The position numbers and the translations under genes were made by a program. Of a stretch of DNA of 64,000 nucleotides, positions 17,533 to 25,484 are shown piece by piece (the stretch's first letter is position 1; each line of letters begins with the position of its first letter). The notes beneath the pieces were generated by a model. It was not told the DNA's origin, ran no database searches, and saw nothing but the letters and a program-made list of their open reading frames with translations. Source of the DNA: Pseudomonas wadenswilerensis (GTDB taxonomy: Bacteria; Pseudomonadota; Gammaproteobacteria; Pseudomonadales; Pseudomonadaceae); contig NZ_UIDD01000009.1 of assembly GCF_900497695.1 (NCBI RefSeq), forward strand, positions 124,001-188,000, written 5' to 3'.

Positions 17533-18588
17533 ATGCCACTGACCCAGCAACAAATTCTGGAAATCCGAGAACACGTTGCCTCCAATGAAAGTTGGCGCAA
17601 TGACGTCTATCACGACTCCTTAGGCATCCCGACGACCGGCGTTGGATTCAATTTGAATCGAGGCGACGCGAAACAAAAAATCGAGGCGATGGGTCTTGAT
17701 TTTGACACGGTCTATGCCGGGCAAGTTGGCCAACCGATGTTGACAGATGCTCAGGTCGACCAGCTCTTCTCTGCCGACATCGCAGGCGCCATTGCAACAG
17801 TCGAAGCCCGCGTCCCTGGATTTTCGGGGCTGACTAGTGGGCGTCAGGCGGTGTTGGTGGACATGGCATTCAACCTTGGACCAGGGGGCTTTGGACGCTT
17901 CACTGCGATGTTGGCCGCGGTTAACTCTGGCGATTGGGACTTGGCTGCCGACGAGATGGCCAACTCCCTCTGGGCGCAGCAAGTTGGGACGCGGGCCAGT
18001 CGCAACATCACCGCCATGAAGGACGGTACTGCGCCTCAGCACGGTGGAGGTAACCCCAAGGCGAAGGACATAGACGGAGGCGGTAAAACGGGAGACAAGG
18101 GCAAAGACGGTGACAAGGGCAAAGACGGAAAGGATGGCAAGGACTCTTCCGACAAGGGTAAAGACGGCAAGGACGGCAAGGACTCTTCCGACAAGGGTAA
18201 AGACGGCAAGGACGGCAAGGACTCTTCCGACAAGGGTAAAGACGGCAAGGACGGCAAGGACTCTTCTGACAAAGGTAAAGACGGGAAGGACGGGAAGGAC
18301 TCTTCCGACAAGGGTAAGGATGGAAAAGACGGAAAAGACGGTAAAGACGGAAAAGACGGAAAAGACGGTAAAGACTCTTCGGACAAGGGCAAGGATGGCA
18401 AAGACTCCTCCGACAAAGGCAAGGATGGAAAAGACGGAAAGGACACTTCGGACAAGGGCAAGGATGGAAAGGATGGCAAAGACTCCTCCGACAAGGGCAA
18501 GGATGGGAAAGACGGAAAGGACGGTAAGGACTCTTCGGACAAAGGCAAAGATGGGAAGGACAGCAAGGACGGACTAGACCTGGGCTGA
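17533..18588 (+). CDS. T4-type (GH24-like) lysozyme with a long Lys-Asp-Gly-Ser repeat tail
   Basis: A 351-residue protein. Residues about 5-170 form a phage-type lysozyme domain. The T4 lysozyme triad is kept with identical spacing: Glu19, Asp28 and Thr34 (E-x8-D-x5-T, then TGVGFNL). The domain ends with LWAQQVGTRASRNI. From about residue 185 to the end the sequence is low-complexity: some eleven units based on DKGKDGKDGKDSS. There is no signal peptide, holin or spanin, and no other phage genes surround it. It sits 9 bases after the oxygenase gene (start preceded by AAGGAGG) and 9 bases before the next gene. It probably cleaves peptidoglycan. How it leaves the cytosol, and what the tail does, are open. 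Confidence 0.75.
   Translation: MPLTQQQILEIREHVASNESWRNDVYHDSLGIPTTGVGFNLNRGDAKQKIEAMGLDFDTVYAGQVGQPMLTDAQVDQLFSADIAGAIATVEARVPGFSGLTSGRQAVLVDMAFNLGPGGFGRFTAMLAAVNSGDWDLAADEMANSLWAQQVGTRASRNITAMKDGTAPQHGGGNPKAKDIDGGGKTGDKGKDGDKGKDGKDGKDSSDKGKDGKDGKDSSDKGKDGKDGKDSSDKGKDGKDGKDSSDKGKDGKDGKDSSDKGKDGKDGKDGKDGKDGKDGKDSSDKGKDGKDSSDKGKDGKDGKDTSDKGKDGKDGKDSSDKGKDGKDGKDGKDSSDKGKDGKDSKDGLDLG
18094..18588 (+). repeat. Tandem coding repeats, mostly 39 bp (DKGKDGKDGKDSS)
   Basis: About eleven tandem units inside the lysozyme gene. Units 1-4 are almost identical in DNA, while later units differ mainly at third codon positions (GGC/GGT/GGA/GGG, GAC/GAT, AAG/AAA) but keep the protein sequence. Some units are longer or shorter by KDG triplets and one reads DTS instead of DSS. 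This points to recent expansion at the 5' side and older units under selection for composition. Confidence 0.85.
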
Positions 18589-18597
18589 GGTGGTGCT

Positions 18598-19287
18598 ATG
18601 CGTTGCTTCATTCTTGGTGCCGATCTAACAAGAGATGCTTGGCTCGTCGTCGCACTGCGATCGCGGCGATATAGCGTCGTGGACATCCCGCACTGCAACC
18701 TCCTGCAAATCCATTTAGAAGCTGGCGGGCTATGCGAGTTGCTGTTACATGAACAACGGTTGAGCCCCGAAGACCGGTTGTTTTTTTTGCGAGTGCCACG
18801 ATTGCCTATACAGGTCGATGCTGCGCAGGGAGACTTTGCCTACAGCGAGTGGAGAGCTGCCCTTGAAGCCGCCCTCTATACGCGGGCGACACAAGTGCTG
18901 AATGGGGAGTGGGTGCTGAAAAACTTCGGCCTGCGCAGCTCCGATACATTCTGGACACGCATGTGTCAGAAACTATGTTCAGCCAGCGATTCATTACGAT
19001 TGGAATGGCCCGGGAATGCCGAAAGCTACACCACAGCACCGACTCCTTGCTTGGAGGTTACGGTGACCCGCCGTCGGTGGGCGAGCGAGCTTCCTCTGCT
19101 GTACGAGGTTGAGCGCCATTCGGCCTCACTGCTGGGGCTACAGGAAGCCCTACGCGTTCATCGATTGGACTTCCTGCGGGTGTGGATAGATCCTTCTCCC
19201 GGCCCCTTACGCATTACACGAGCTAGCGCAGAACTGCCGACGGAGCCTTCACTCAGTTTTGAAATGGTGCTCGATGACTTTTTGTAG
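18598..19287 (+). CDS. Unknown protein paired with the ATP-grasp ligase
   Basis: A 229-residue soluble protein without a recognised domain. Part of it (LFFLRVPRLP at about 60-70, then WRAALEAALY and VLNGEWVLKNFG) runs parallel to the region preceding the ATP-grasp fold of the next protein (AVFYRGFFRP, then ELETGLQMLPLSCLVMNRPE). It may therefore be a diverged partner carrying only the pre-ATP-grasp part (inference). Its end overlaps the next start, so it is translationally coupled to the ligase and probably forms a complex with it. Confidence 0.5.
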   Translation: MRCFILGADLTRDAWLVVALRSRRYSVVDIPHCNLLQIHLEAGGLCELLLHEQRLSPEDRLFFLRVPRLPIQVDAAQGDFAYSEWRAALEAALYTRATQVLNGEWVLKNFGLRSSDTFWTRMCQKLCSASDSLRLEWPGNAESYTTAPTPCLEVTVTRRRWASELPLLYEVERHSASLLGLQEALRVHRLDFLRVWIDPSPGPLRITRASAELPTEPSLSFEMVLDDFL

Positions 19288-20275
19288 CGACTTGCCCATT
19301 CTTGTGGGTTATGGGCGCGAGGGAACATTCGCACACCTCGTCAATCTTCAGCTCGACTCAGGAATGGCGTTCCGTACTCTGGACCTGCATCGCGTCGAGA
19401 ACTGTGGCAAGCTGCTTCTGGAGCACGTTTGCGACGGCTTCCGTGTTGAGGTCGATGATGAAGAGTTCCATTTCGGGCATGCTGCCGTTTTCTACCGCGG
19501 CTTCTTCCGCCCTTCAAACGATCCCGTCCGCTCCAGGTTGCTAGCACAGTTCATCGGCGAGCTGGAAACGGGTCTACAGATGTTGCCGCTTTCCTGCCTC
19601 GTCATGAACCGGCCAGAGGCCGGTATAGGCAACGCTTCGAAGGCGCGTCATGTCGCCGAACTAGCTGCCTGTGGTTTTCGCTTGCCGTCTACGCTGGTAT
19701 CGAACCAAGCCGACGCCGTCAAATTGCATGTTGCGCCGAATGCCGGCTGGGTCAACAAGGGATGTTCGGGCATCCGAACCATAGCCGTGGCAGTGGGAGG
19801 CCCCGAAGTCGCGCGGCTCGATTTGTTGGATCGCTGCCCGACCCTGTTCCAGCAACATGTTCGTGGTTATGACGTGCGAGCCCACATGGTGGGCGCATCC
19901 TGCGTTGGGTTGAAGATTGAATCTGACCGGGTCGACTATCGGTATGCCAAGCGTCAGGGCGGCAACATCCAGGTTCAGCCAATTGAAGTTCCGGTAGCAG
20001 AGCAGTTCAGAGCAATCGAATACATGCACCGCGTAGGGCTGGAGTTCGCAGGCTTCGACTTCAAGGTGGATGCATCCGGTTCTTGGTGGCTGCTCGAGGC
20101 AAACCCCATGCCCGGCTTTGAATTCTTCGACCAGTTCGCAAATGACCGTATCGGGTTAGAAGTACTTCAGTCCTTGCAGGCCAACGCTCCGCTTCCGCGA
20201 CGGCCCGTCTTGGACAAGCCTGGAGAACTGTTCATCGACGCCTCTAGGGTCCCCCCCGTCGATCGGGCGGACTGA
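19274..20275 (+). CDS. ATP-grasp family ligase, RimK/peptide-maturase-like
   Basis: A 333-residue protein from ATG 19274, overlapping the preceding gene by 14 bases; a TTG at 19259 is an alternative start. The ATP-grasp signature is visible: nucleotide-binding Lys162 in WVNKGCSGIRT, the strand LFQQHVRGYDVRAHMVG, then AGFDFKVDASG and the metal-binding LLEANPMPG with Glu275 and Asn277. The pre-ATP-grasp part has YGREGT and YRGFFRP. Enzymes of this branch join carboxylates to amines or hydroxyls in peptides and proteins, as RimK does for glutamate tails and graspetide ligases do for side-chain crosslinks. The lysozyme tail, full of Asp, Lys and Ser, is the natural substrate candidate. It ends the operon. 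Confidence 0.7.
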   Translation: MTFCSDLPILVGYGREGTFAHLVNLQLDSGMAFRTLDLHRVENCGKLLLEHVCDGFRVEVDDEEFHFGHAAVFYRGFFRPSNDPVRSRLLAQFIGELETGLQMLPLSCLVMNRPEAGIGNASKARHVAELAACGFRLPSTLVSNQADAVKLHVAPNAGWVNKGCSGIRTIAVAVGGPEVARLDLLDRCPTLFQQHVRGYDVRAHMVGASCVGLKIESDRVDYRYAKRQGGNIQVQPIEVPVAEQFRAIEYMHRVGLEFAGFDFKVDASGSWWLLEANPMPGFEFFDQFANDRIGLEVLQSLQANAPLPRRPVLDKPGELFIDASRVPPVDRAD

Positions 20276-20971
20276 GCGTCGTCGGCCAATAGAATATAGA
20301 GAGATGTCAGCAGAAACTGGAATGAATCCGGCATGCTTGGCCTGCTGCACTTTGTCACTATTGAGAGTGTCGCGCTATGGGGATGAAAGGATCCTTACCG
20401 AGCTCTGTCTCACAAGCTTTAGCCTACGATGATGGCCTACTGGTCGAAGCCTGCACAACCCAGCAGGCAAGCCCGAATGGGCCAACCCTTACCTATATCA
20501 ATGGCGGTTTAAGGACTGACGTAACCACGCCTAAGGCCATGCGCTCCTGTTCACCTTTGCTCTTCGACAGCTCCGCTTCATAGGTCGCTTCGGATGCTTT
20601 ATTCAGATCGCCCTACCCTTTGCAGTGCTCTGGGGACGTCGGGCCGGTATTCCGGCTAGCGATCCTGAATCGAGGGCATAGCGCACCAGAAACCCAAGAG
20701 AAACCAAACCGCCCATGCCCGCTGCCCGCGGCTTTCTTCCCCCTGGGGGCACCGGGTAATGGATGGGCGTGCTTCAGGCTAAATAGCGCATGCAGATGGT
20801 TTTCCGACCTAAAGATCCCAAATTTCAGAAATTCCACTTGACTACAATGAATTTCCGAAAAGCAATCGTCCATATTTCATGGAATGTGGACATCTGCAGT
20901 CTAGTAGTCATGCGGTAGTCAACGTTTTTACTTTTTGGAAGGCTATCCCCATAAAGGCTCGGTCGTGCTAA
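20276..20971. other. Gene-poor stretch after the ATP-grasp operon
   Basis: Roughly 700 bases without a gene I can support. A short open frame (20377-20583) has no ribosome site and no recognisable product. AT-rich sequence near 20,800-20,930 may mark an old junction with the integrative-element fragment that follows. Confidence 0.4.
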
Positions 20972-21400
20972 GTGGAATTGCACCAGACTTTGTACGAAAA
21001 GTGTCTGCGCGACGATCAGGCTGCGTTGAAAGCAGGCTGGTGCGCCAGCCCGGTCGGAATGATCATTTTACAACACGTAAAGTCGAGCGCGACTCCGACC
21101 GTTCCTCGTCTGTTTTCGCCTTGCCTGATCGCCGCTCGGCGATTTTTCGTACAAACCCTAACCATGTCGCTTTTCGCAATGGCAGCATTCACAGGTCTGG
21201 TCGATGGCCTGGTGCGCCGGGATCTGCGCAAATTCGGTGCAGGTCGGGAATCCAGCTACCTATATCTCAAGGCACGCGCAACGATCATGCCGCTGGCCAT
21301 TTTCTCTTGGACCTTCTACTTGGCCCTCCCGATAAGCATCAACCCCTTGCTAGTGCTGCTCCCCTGCGCCGCGCTACTCGGTGTATCCGTGTCCGGCCAA
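20972..21400 (+). pseudogene. Truncated integrative-element membrane protein (DUF4400/TIGR03747-like)
   Basis: The frame encodes TMSLFAMAAFTGLVDGLVRR, then DLRKFGAGRESSYLYLKA and ISINPLLVLLPCAALLGVSV. This is the conserved C-terminal half of a membrane protein found in Pseudomonas integrative and conjugative elements. The usual ending (an SFKKYL-type tail) is missing: the sequence switches near 21,400 into unrelated DNA that is the 3' end of the opposite-strand recombinase gene. The N-terminal half also looks degraded. No other conjugation genes are present. Confidence 0.6.
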
Positions 21401-21411
21401 CGCTCACACAA

Positions 21412-22317
21412 TCAGCGAAGCCACTCACCGAAGGGCGTTGCGGCATCGACATAGCGGATGGCGGACTGAATATCGCGCCATCCCACGTAGGTCATCAGAT
21501 CTCTCGCAGACCACTGATTTCGGCTCGCCCAAGTTGCAAATCCACGCCGCAGGGAATGACCGGAATAGCCCTCACCTGTCAGCCCACTACGCAACATCAC
21601 TTGCCGTAGTACGCGTGACAAGCTGTTCGAATTCAGGGCCTGACTGCCAATATGCCCCCAACGGTCGATGCTCCGAAACACCGGCCCCTCCTGTAATCCA
21701 GTGCTCACCTTCCACCCTACAAACGCATCGACCGGACATAAGCGCTTCAAGGCTGGCACATTCACGGTCCTGCCGCGGTTATCCCTATCGGTTTTGCTGC
21801 TAGGTAAAAACAGCTCCAAGCGCTCTCGTGGACACACCCGGACATGCTCGAAGCGCAGTCGGCACAGCTCATCAGCGCGCAACGCTCGCCAGAACCCCAG
21901 CAGCAGCAACAGCTGATCCCGCGCCGCTCGCAGTCGTTCGGCGTCTGCTGTGTCGCGCTGCTCCTTCTGCAGTTGCGTGACACAACGCTCCAGATCCTCC
22001 AGCGCCACTGCAGCCGCCTGCTGCGGGACCTGCGGGTGCAGCGCCTGGATACCGCGCAGCGTATCGCGCACCCGAGGGCTTTTGGTCGGGTCACTAAAGC
22101 CATGCTGCTGATGCCAACGAGCAAGTGCCGCCAGGTGGGTTTTCAGCGTACTGCCGGAGAGTTGCGCACCGTAGACAGCCAGGTAGCGCACCACGCTCTC
22201 ACTGGATGCCGGCAACCACCCTCCCCACTGCGCTTCAAAATGCTCGATCGCTTGGGCATAGCGCCGCCGCGTGCTCTCGCGCTGGGCTGCCGCCAAATAT
22301 CGCTCCGCGTCGCTCAT
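21412..22317 (-). CDS. tnpS: Tyrosine site-specific recombinase, TnpS type (cointegrate resolution)
   Basis: A 301-residue recombinase from ATG 22317 (MSDAERYLAAAQ). The catalytic set is visible: Arg in FWRALRADELCRLR, the HxxR box in GHSLRRGFATWAS, and the C-terminal nucleophile Tyr in SAIRYVDAATP. It is divergent from a KfrA-like coiled-coil gene, with an inverted repeat between. That layout is the tnpS-res-tnpT module of Tn4651/Tn4652-type Tn3-family transposons, where TnpS resolves cointegrates. No Tn3-type transposase gene is in the window, so the module is separated from its transposon or has been captured. Confidence 0.72.
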   Translation of the reverse strand: MSDAERYLAAAQRESTRRRYAQAIEHFEAQWGGWLPASSESVVRYLAVYGAQLSGSTLKTHLAALARWHQQHGFSDPTKSPRVRDTLRGIQALHPQVPQQAAAVALEDLERCVTQLQKEQRDTADAERLRAARDQLLLLLGFWRALRADELCRLRFEHVRVCPRERLELFLPSSKTDRDNRGRTVNVPALKRLCPVDAFVGWKVSTGLQEGPVFRSIDRWGHIGSQALNSNSLSRVLRQVMLRSGLTGEGYSGHSLRRGFATWASRNQWSARDLMTYVGWRDIQSAIRYVDAATPFGEWLR

Positions 22318-22370
22318 TGAGCACCTCCGTACTGCTAGCACCACTGACACCCCAGCCAAAGCACTATCAC

Positions 22371-22395
22371 GTTCGAGAATTCAGGATTCTCGAAC
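22371..22395. other. Recombination core of the res/rst site between tnpS and tnpT
   Basis: GTTCGAGAAT and its exact reverse complement ATTCTCGAAC flank a 5-base spacer (TCAGG). A 10-5-10 arrangement between divergent tnpS and tnpT is what a tyrosine recombinase crossover site looks like. Accessory binding sites for TnpT are expected nearby but I cannot define them. Confidence 0.6.
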
Positions 22396-22487
22396 GCCAG
22401 TTCGTCGCCCGTTTCTCACGCACTCTGCTCATATCATACCTGTACGCTCATACTGGCTTTACGGTACGAAATTGTCGGAGTCGGATC

Positions 22488-23450
22488 ATGGCCCGCGCCG
22501 GAATCAACAAAGCTTTGGTGCAACGGGCGCGGGATGCCCTACTCGCCCGCGGCGAACACCCAAGCATCGAAGCGGTGCGGGTGGAGCTCGGCAATACGGG
22601 TTCAAAAAGCACCATTCTGCGTTATCTGCAAGAGCTGATGCAGGATGAACCGCATCCGCCCAACATCTGCCTGGATGATGAGCTGCAGGCGTTCATCGGC
22701 AGTCTAGCCCAGCGCTTGGCCGCCGATGCCCAAGCGGCCGTTGCCGCGGACCGGGCTCGCCTGCAGCGACAACAGACCGCCTATGAACAGCAACGCGCAA
22801 TCGACCAGGCGCGCTTCGAGCAATTGCAGGCAGTACACAGGGAATTGAGTGTTGAACGCCAGGAAGCACAGCGGCGCGAGCAGAAGCTCAACCAGCGGCT
22901 GCAAGAAATGGAAGGCGAACGTCAGCGGCTTTTGGTCAGCGAACAACATGACCTGCAACTGCTGGAGGAGCGAGCGCAACACATCGTTTCTCTGGAGCAA
23001 AAGCATAGGCAAGCACAGGAGGCCCTGACCCACTACCGCCAACAGCACTTGGCGCAGCGCGAACAAGAATTGCAGCGCCATGATCAACAACTGCAGCAAC
23101 TGCAGCGGGAGGCTCGCCAGGCGCAGGAACAGTGGATGAGTAAACAGGAAGAAATGACGCAGGTTTACCGTGACCTTGAACGCCTCAGCACCGAGCAGCA
23201 AACACGTGCCCAGGATTTACGACAACAAGACCAAGCCCTCCATCGGATACAAGCCGACAATGAGCGCCTGTCCAAGGCACTCCAGGTCGCTGAAGTGGGT
23301 CGGCAAGTCCTCGACGATGAGGTCAAATTCGTACGTGAACGGGCGCATCGATTACTGCTCGAACGGCGCCAAGACCGCAAAGCGCTGCGACACATGGCGC
23401 AGCAACTGACGCAACTCCACTCGCTGCTGGCCAAGCTGACGCCAGTTTGA
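22488..23450 (+). CDS. tnpT: Cointegrate resolution protein T (KfrA-like N-terminus plus long coiled coil)
   Basis: A 320-residue protein from ATG 22488 (MARAGINKALVQRARDALLA). Residues 1-60 form the KfrA-type DNA-binding domain (GEHPSIEAVRVELGNTGSKS, then ILRYLQEL). Residues about 90-310 are a nearly continuous Gln/Glu/Arg-rich coiled coil. This matches TnpT, which helps TnpS recombine res sites in Tn4651-type transposons. A longer upstream frame exists but would run through the res site, so the start at 22488 is preferred. Confidence 0.72.
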   Translation: MARAGINKALVQRARDALLARGEHPSIEAVRVELGNTGSKSTILRYLQELMQDEPHPPNICLDDELQAFIGSLAQRLAADAQAAVAADRARLQRQQTAYEQQRAIDQARFEQLQAVHRELSVERQEAQRREQKLNQRLQEMEGERQRLLVSEQHDLQLLEERAQHIVSLEQKHRQAQEALTHYRQQHLAQREQELQRHDQQLQQLQREARQAQEQWMSKQEEMTQVYRDLERLSTEQQTRAQDLRQQDQALHRIQADNERLSKALQVAEVGRQVLDDEVKFVRERAHRLLLERRQDRKALRHMAQQLTQLHSLLAKLTPV

Positions 23451-23485
23451 TTGGACGCTGAGGCAAAATTGAAGGGTCCTCTATT

Positions 23486-24511
23486 TTATACCAGCAGACC
23501 GAACGTCAGGTTAAGAGCGACAATAACCGTTGTGCCTATCTTGGCTGACGCGACGTTTCCTCGCAGAAGGAGTCTGCACCACACACGTTTTTCCTCACGT
23601 GCCAACAGTCGCGTATCGCATTCGGAGCAGCACAACTGCGTGGAATGGTTGACAAATCGTTTGCACCAACGCCTCCAGCGCTGAAGCATTGAGGGTGGAA
23701 TGACTACTTCGTCCTGGTTAAAAAATTGCCATAGCAATTTATGGTCCTCCGCTACCATCCAAAGCAATAGCAAAACGTCCGCTTCCCGGCGATCCGATTG
23801 AACAGTCGGGTATAGCCACTGAGCTATCAAGTGATAAGAATTATATTGCCTGCAGAAGTCATCTAAGCTTTCAGGCCACCCTAGGGGAGTGCCTTCAGTA
23901 AATCCTCCGCGCTCAATCAAAGAGTTAATTAACATGTAGATATCATCAGCAACGTCCCGCAGCCTGTCGGAAAGTAGCGCTATACACACATAGCAAGTAA
24001 AGCAGCGTGTTATATGCTGACGACTGTAATAATGCTGCAGGTCGTCGCTTCTTAGTATAATTATTAAGAGACCCAAGCTTGCCAAATTGGGCTGAGCATA
24101 AAGATCATCCAGACGCTGCCTCGATTGATAACCGAACGGTGCATCATTAATTCTCACAGCATTTGCGCAAGAATTCCAGAACGCCTCGCTATTGCCCACC
24201 TGGAAATCAGCCAAGGCATACCAAATCGGGTTGGTCAGGCAAGTCGCCAGTTCTGGTACATCGCCTATCAACTGCTCCAACAGTTTGGCTTGGGGCAAAG
24301 CCCCCCTGAAATAGGCATCCCATTTTCGATTGGGTTGCAGGTCCTCCGTCGGTCCATGGGTTGCTTCCCACCAGCGCGCTAACGCTGGGCCGTTAGGGGC
24401 AACGTGGATTGTTGCCGCAAAGGTAAAAATGAAATGTTTCGCCCGGCATTGACGTACCAGCTGATCGTACAAGCGCATCTCACTCGCCCTACCCGGAGTG
24501 CTTTTTCTCAT
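23486..24511 (-). CDS. Hypothetical protein between the resolution module and the Tn7-like operon
   Basis: A 341-residue protein from ATG 24511 (MRKSTPGRASEMRLYDQLV); a TTG six codons upstream is possible. I recognise no domain. It has a cysteine-rich segment near the middle (ITRCFTCYVCIALL) and a CxxC near the end (STQLCCSECDTRLL), suggesting a structural metal site, plus a hydrophobic C-terminus. Composition is intermediate between the GC-rich tnpT and the AT-rich tns genes. It converges on tnpT with a 35-base gap. It is probably cargo. Confidence 0.5.
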   Translation of the reverse strand: MRKSTPGRASEMRLYDQLVRQCRAKHFIFTFAATIHVAPNGPALARWWEATHGPTEDLQPNRKWDAYFRGALPQAKLLEQLIGDVPELATCLTNPIWYALADFQVGNSEAFWNSCANAVRINDAPFGYQSRQRLDDLYAQPNLASLGLLIIILRSDDLQHYYSRQHITRCFTCYVCIALLSDRLRDVADDIYMLINSLIERGGFTEGTPLGWPESLDDFCRQYNSYHLIAQWLYPTVQSDRREADVLLLLWMVAEDHKLLWQFFNQDEVVIPPSMLQRWRRWCKRFVNHSTQLCCSECDTRLLAREEKRVWCRLLLRGNVASAKIGTTVIVALNLTFGLLV

Positions 24512-24815
24512 GAAAAATTCCCACGACAAATCAAAATGGGAATGCTTAGACGGCCAGAATCATTGATTTAGAGCCCCGATAGATTTTCTATATGTGTTGT
24601 TTTACGGGTTTGGCAAGCAAACAGAATAGACGCAATCTATACGTACCGAGGCACCGCTAGTCGTACCGGTGGACTAAACGGCAGGGATCCGCAACGCTAT
24701 GGTGCACTTGGTCAGTAGAGGTAGCCGATCGGGCTTAAGCTTCTCGCCTGATTTTCCCTCACCAATGAGAAACGCCCAGGAGCGCAACCGCATTCCTGCG
24801 ATATGGGTGGCGATC

Positions 24816-25484
24816 ATGATCAATATTCCTGAGGTTTTAATCAGTGAGCTTTCGCTATCTCCCGTGGAACGCATCACTCATGGCCGTCACGGCCGGCGTG
24901 TGTCCTCTTTCCCCTCTCGCAAAAACCGCGCAGGTGTCATGTGTGACTCCCTATTAGAAAGCGATTTCTGCCTTGAGCTTGAGCGTCGGAGGCCCGTGAA
25001 AAATTACACGCCACAGCCATTTCGTATAACTCACCTTAAGACCCAAACCAGCTACATCCCAGATTTTGAAGTGTCATACCACAATGGTCGAACAGAGCTA
25101 TTCGAGGTGAAAACTGAAACCCGTTATAAGAAAGGTAAGAACCCTGAGAAACTTGAGTTATTCGCTTCCATCTTAAGAGACTGTGGTTACTCCTTGGAAA
25201 TTGCTCTTGACTCAGCCATTCGCCACACAGTCAAAACATCCAATCTTCGAACGCTCTATCATCAAGGTTATACAGTTTCTGACGCAGAGTCAGATCACTT
25301 CAAAAGCAACCTAAAGCAGTGGACCTCTCGCGAGCTTAGCATTTCCAGCTTATTAGCATTTGGTATCGATCCTAAAATTATTGCTCATGCCTTGTTCTAT
25401 GAGATTTTGCTTACCGACCTCAGCCGCCCTTTGACTATCCATGCCATGGTTAGGATCGCGCCTGAATATGAACACAAAAATTAA
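24816..25484 (+). CDS. tnsA: TnsA-like endonuclease of a Tn7-like transposon
   Basis: A 222-residue protein from ATG 24816; the open frame extends to 24699, but that part is GC-rich and looks non-coding. The nuclease residues of TnsA are visible: Glu49 in CDSLLESDFCLELE, Asp83 in SYIPDFEVSY and Glu97-x-Lys99 in ELFEVKTE. The C-terminal half (KSNLKQWTSRELSISSLL) fits the TnsC/TnsB-contacting domain. TnsA cuts the 5' ends so that the element moves by cut-and-paste. It overlaps tnsB by 17 bases. Confidence 0.78.
   Translation: MINIPEVLISELSLSPVERITHGRHGRRVSSFPSRKNRAGVMCDSLLESDFCLELERRRPVKNYTPQPFRITHLKTQTSYIPDFEVSYHNGRTELFEVKTETRYKKGKNPEKLELFASILRDCGYSLEIALDSAIRHTVKTSNLRTLYHQGYTVSDAESDHFKSNLKQWTSRELSISSLLAFGIDPKIIAHALFYEILLTDLSRPLTIHAMVRIAPEYEHKN

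Noticed and set aside
18094..18588. Regular repeats as a CRISPR array
   Set aside because: There are no unique spacers. The units are contiguous and encode a repeated peptide, and there are no cas genes.
17533..18588. Prophage endolysin cassette
   Set aside because: No holin, spanin or structural phage genes. The gene is in a tight operon with oxygenase and ligase genes instead.
18036..18698. Long minus-strand open frame of Ser/Pro/Leu repeats and another plus-strand frame (18110-18577) over the lysozyme tail
   Set aside because: Both are by-products of the tandem 39-bp repeat, which keeps all frames open. The lysozyme frame has the catalytic domain, ribosome site and operon spacing.
20377..20583. 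68-codon open frame after the ATP-grasp gene
   Set aside because: No ribosome site, no recognisable product and poor codon pattern.
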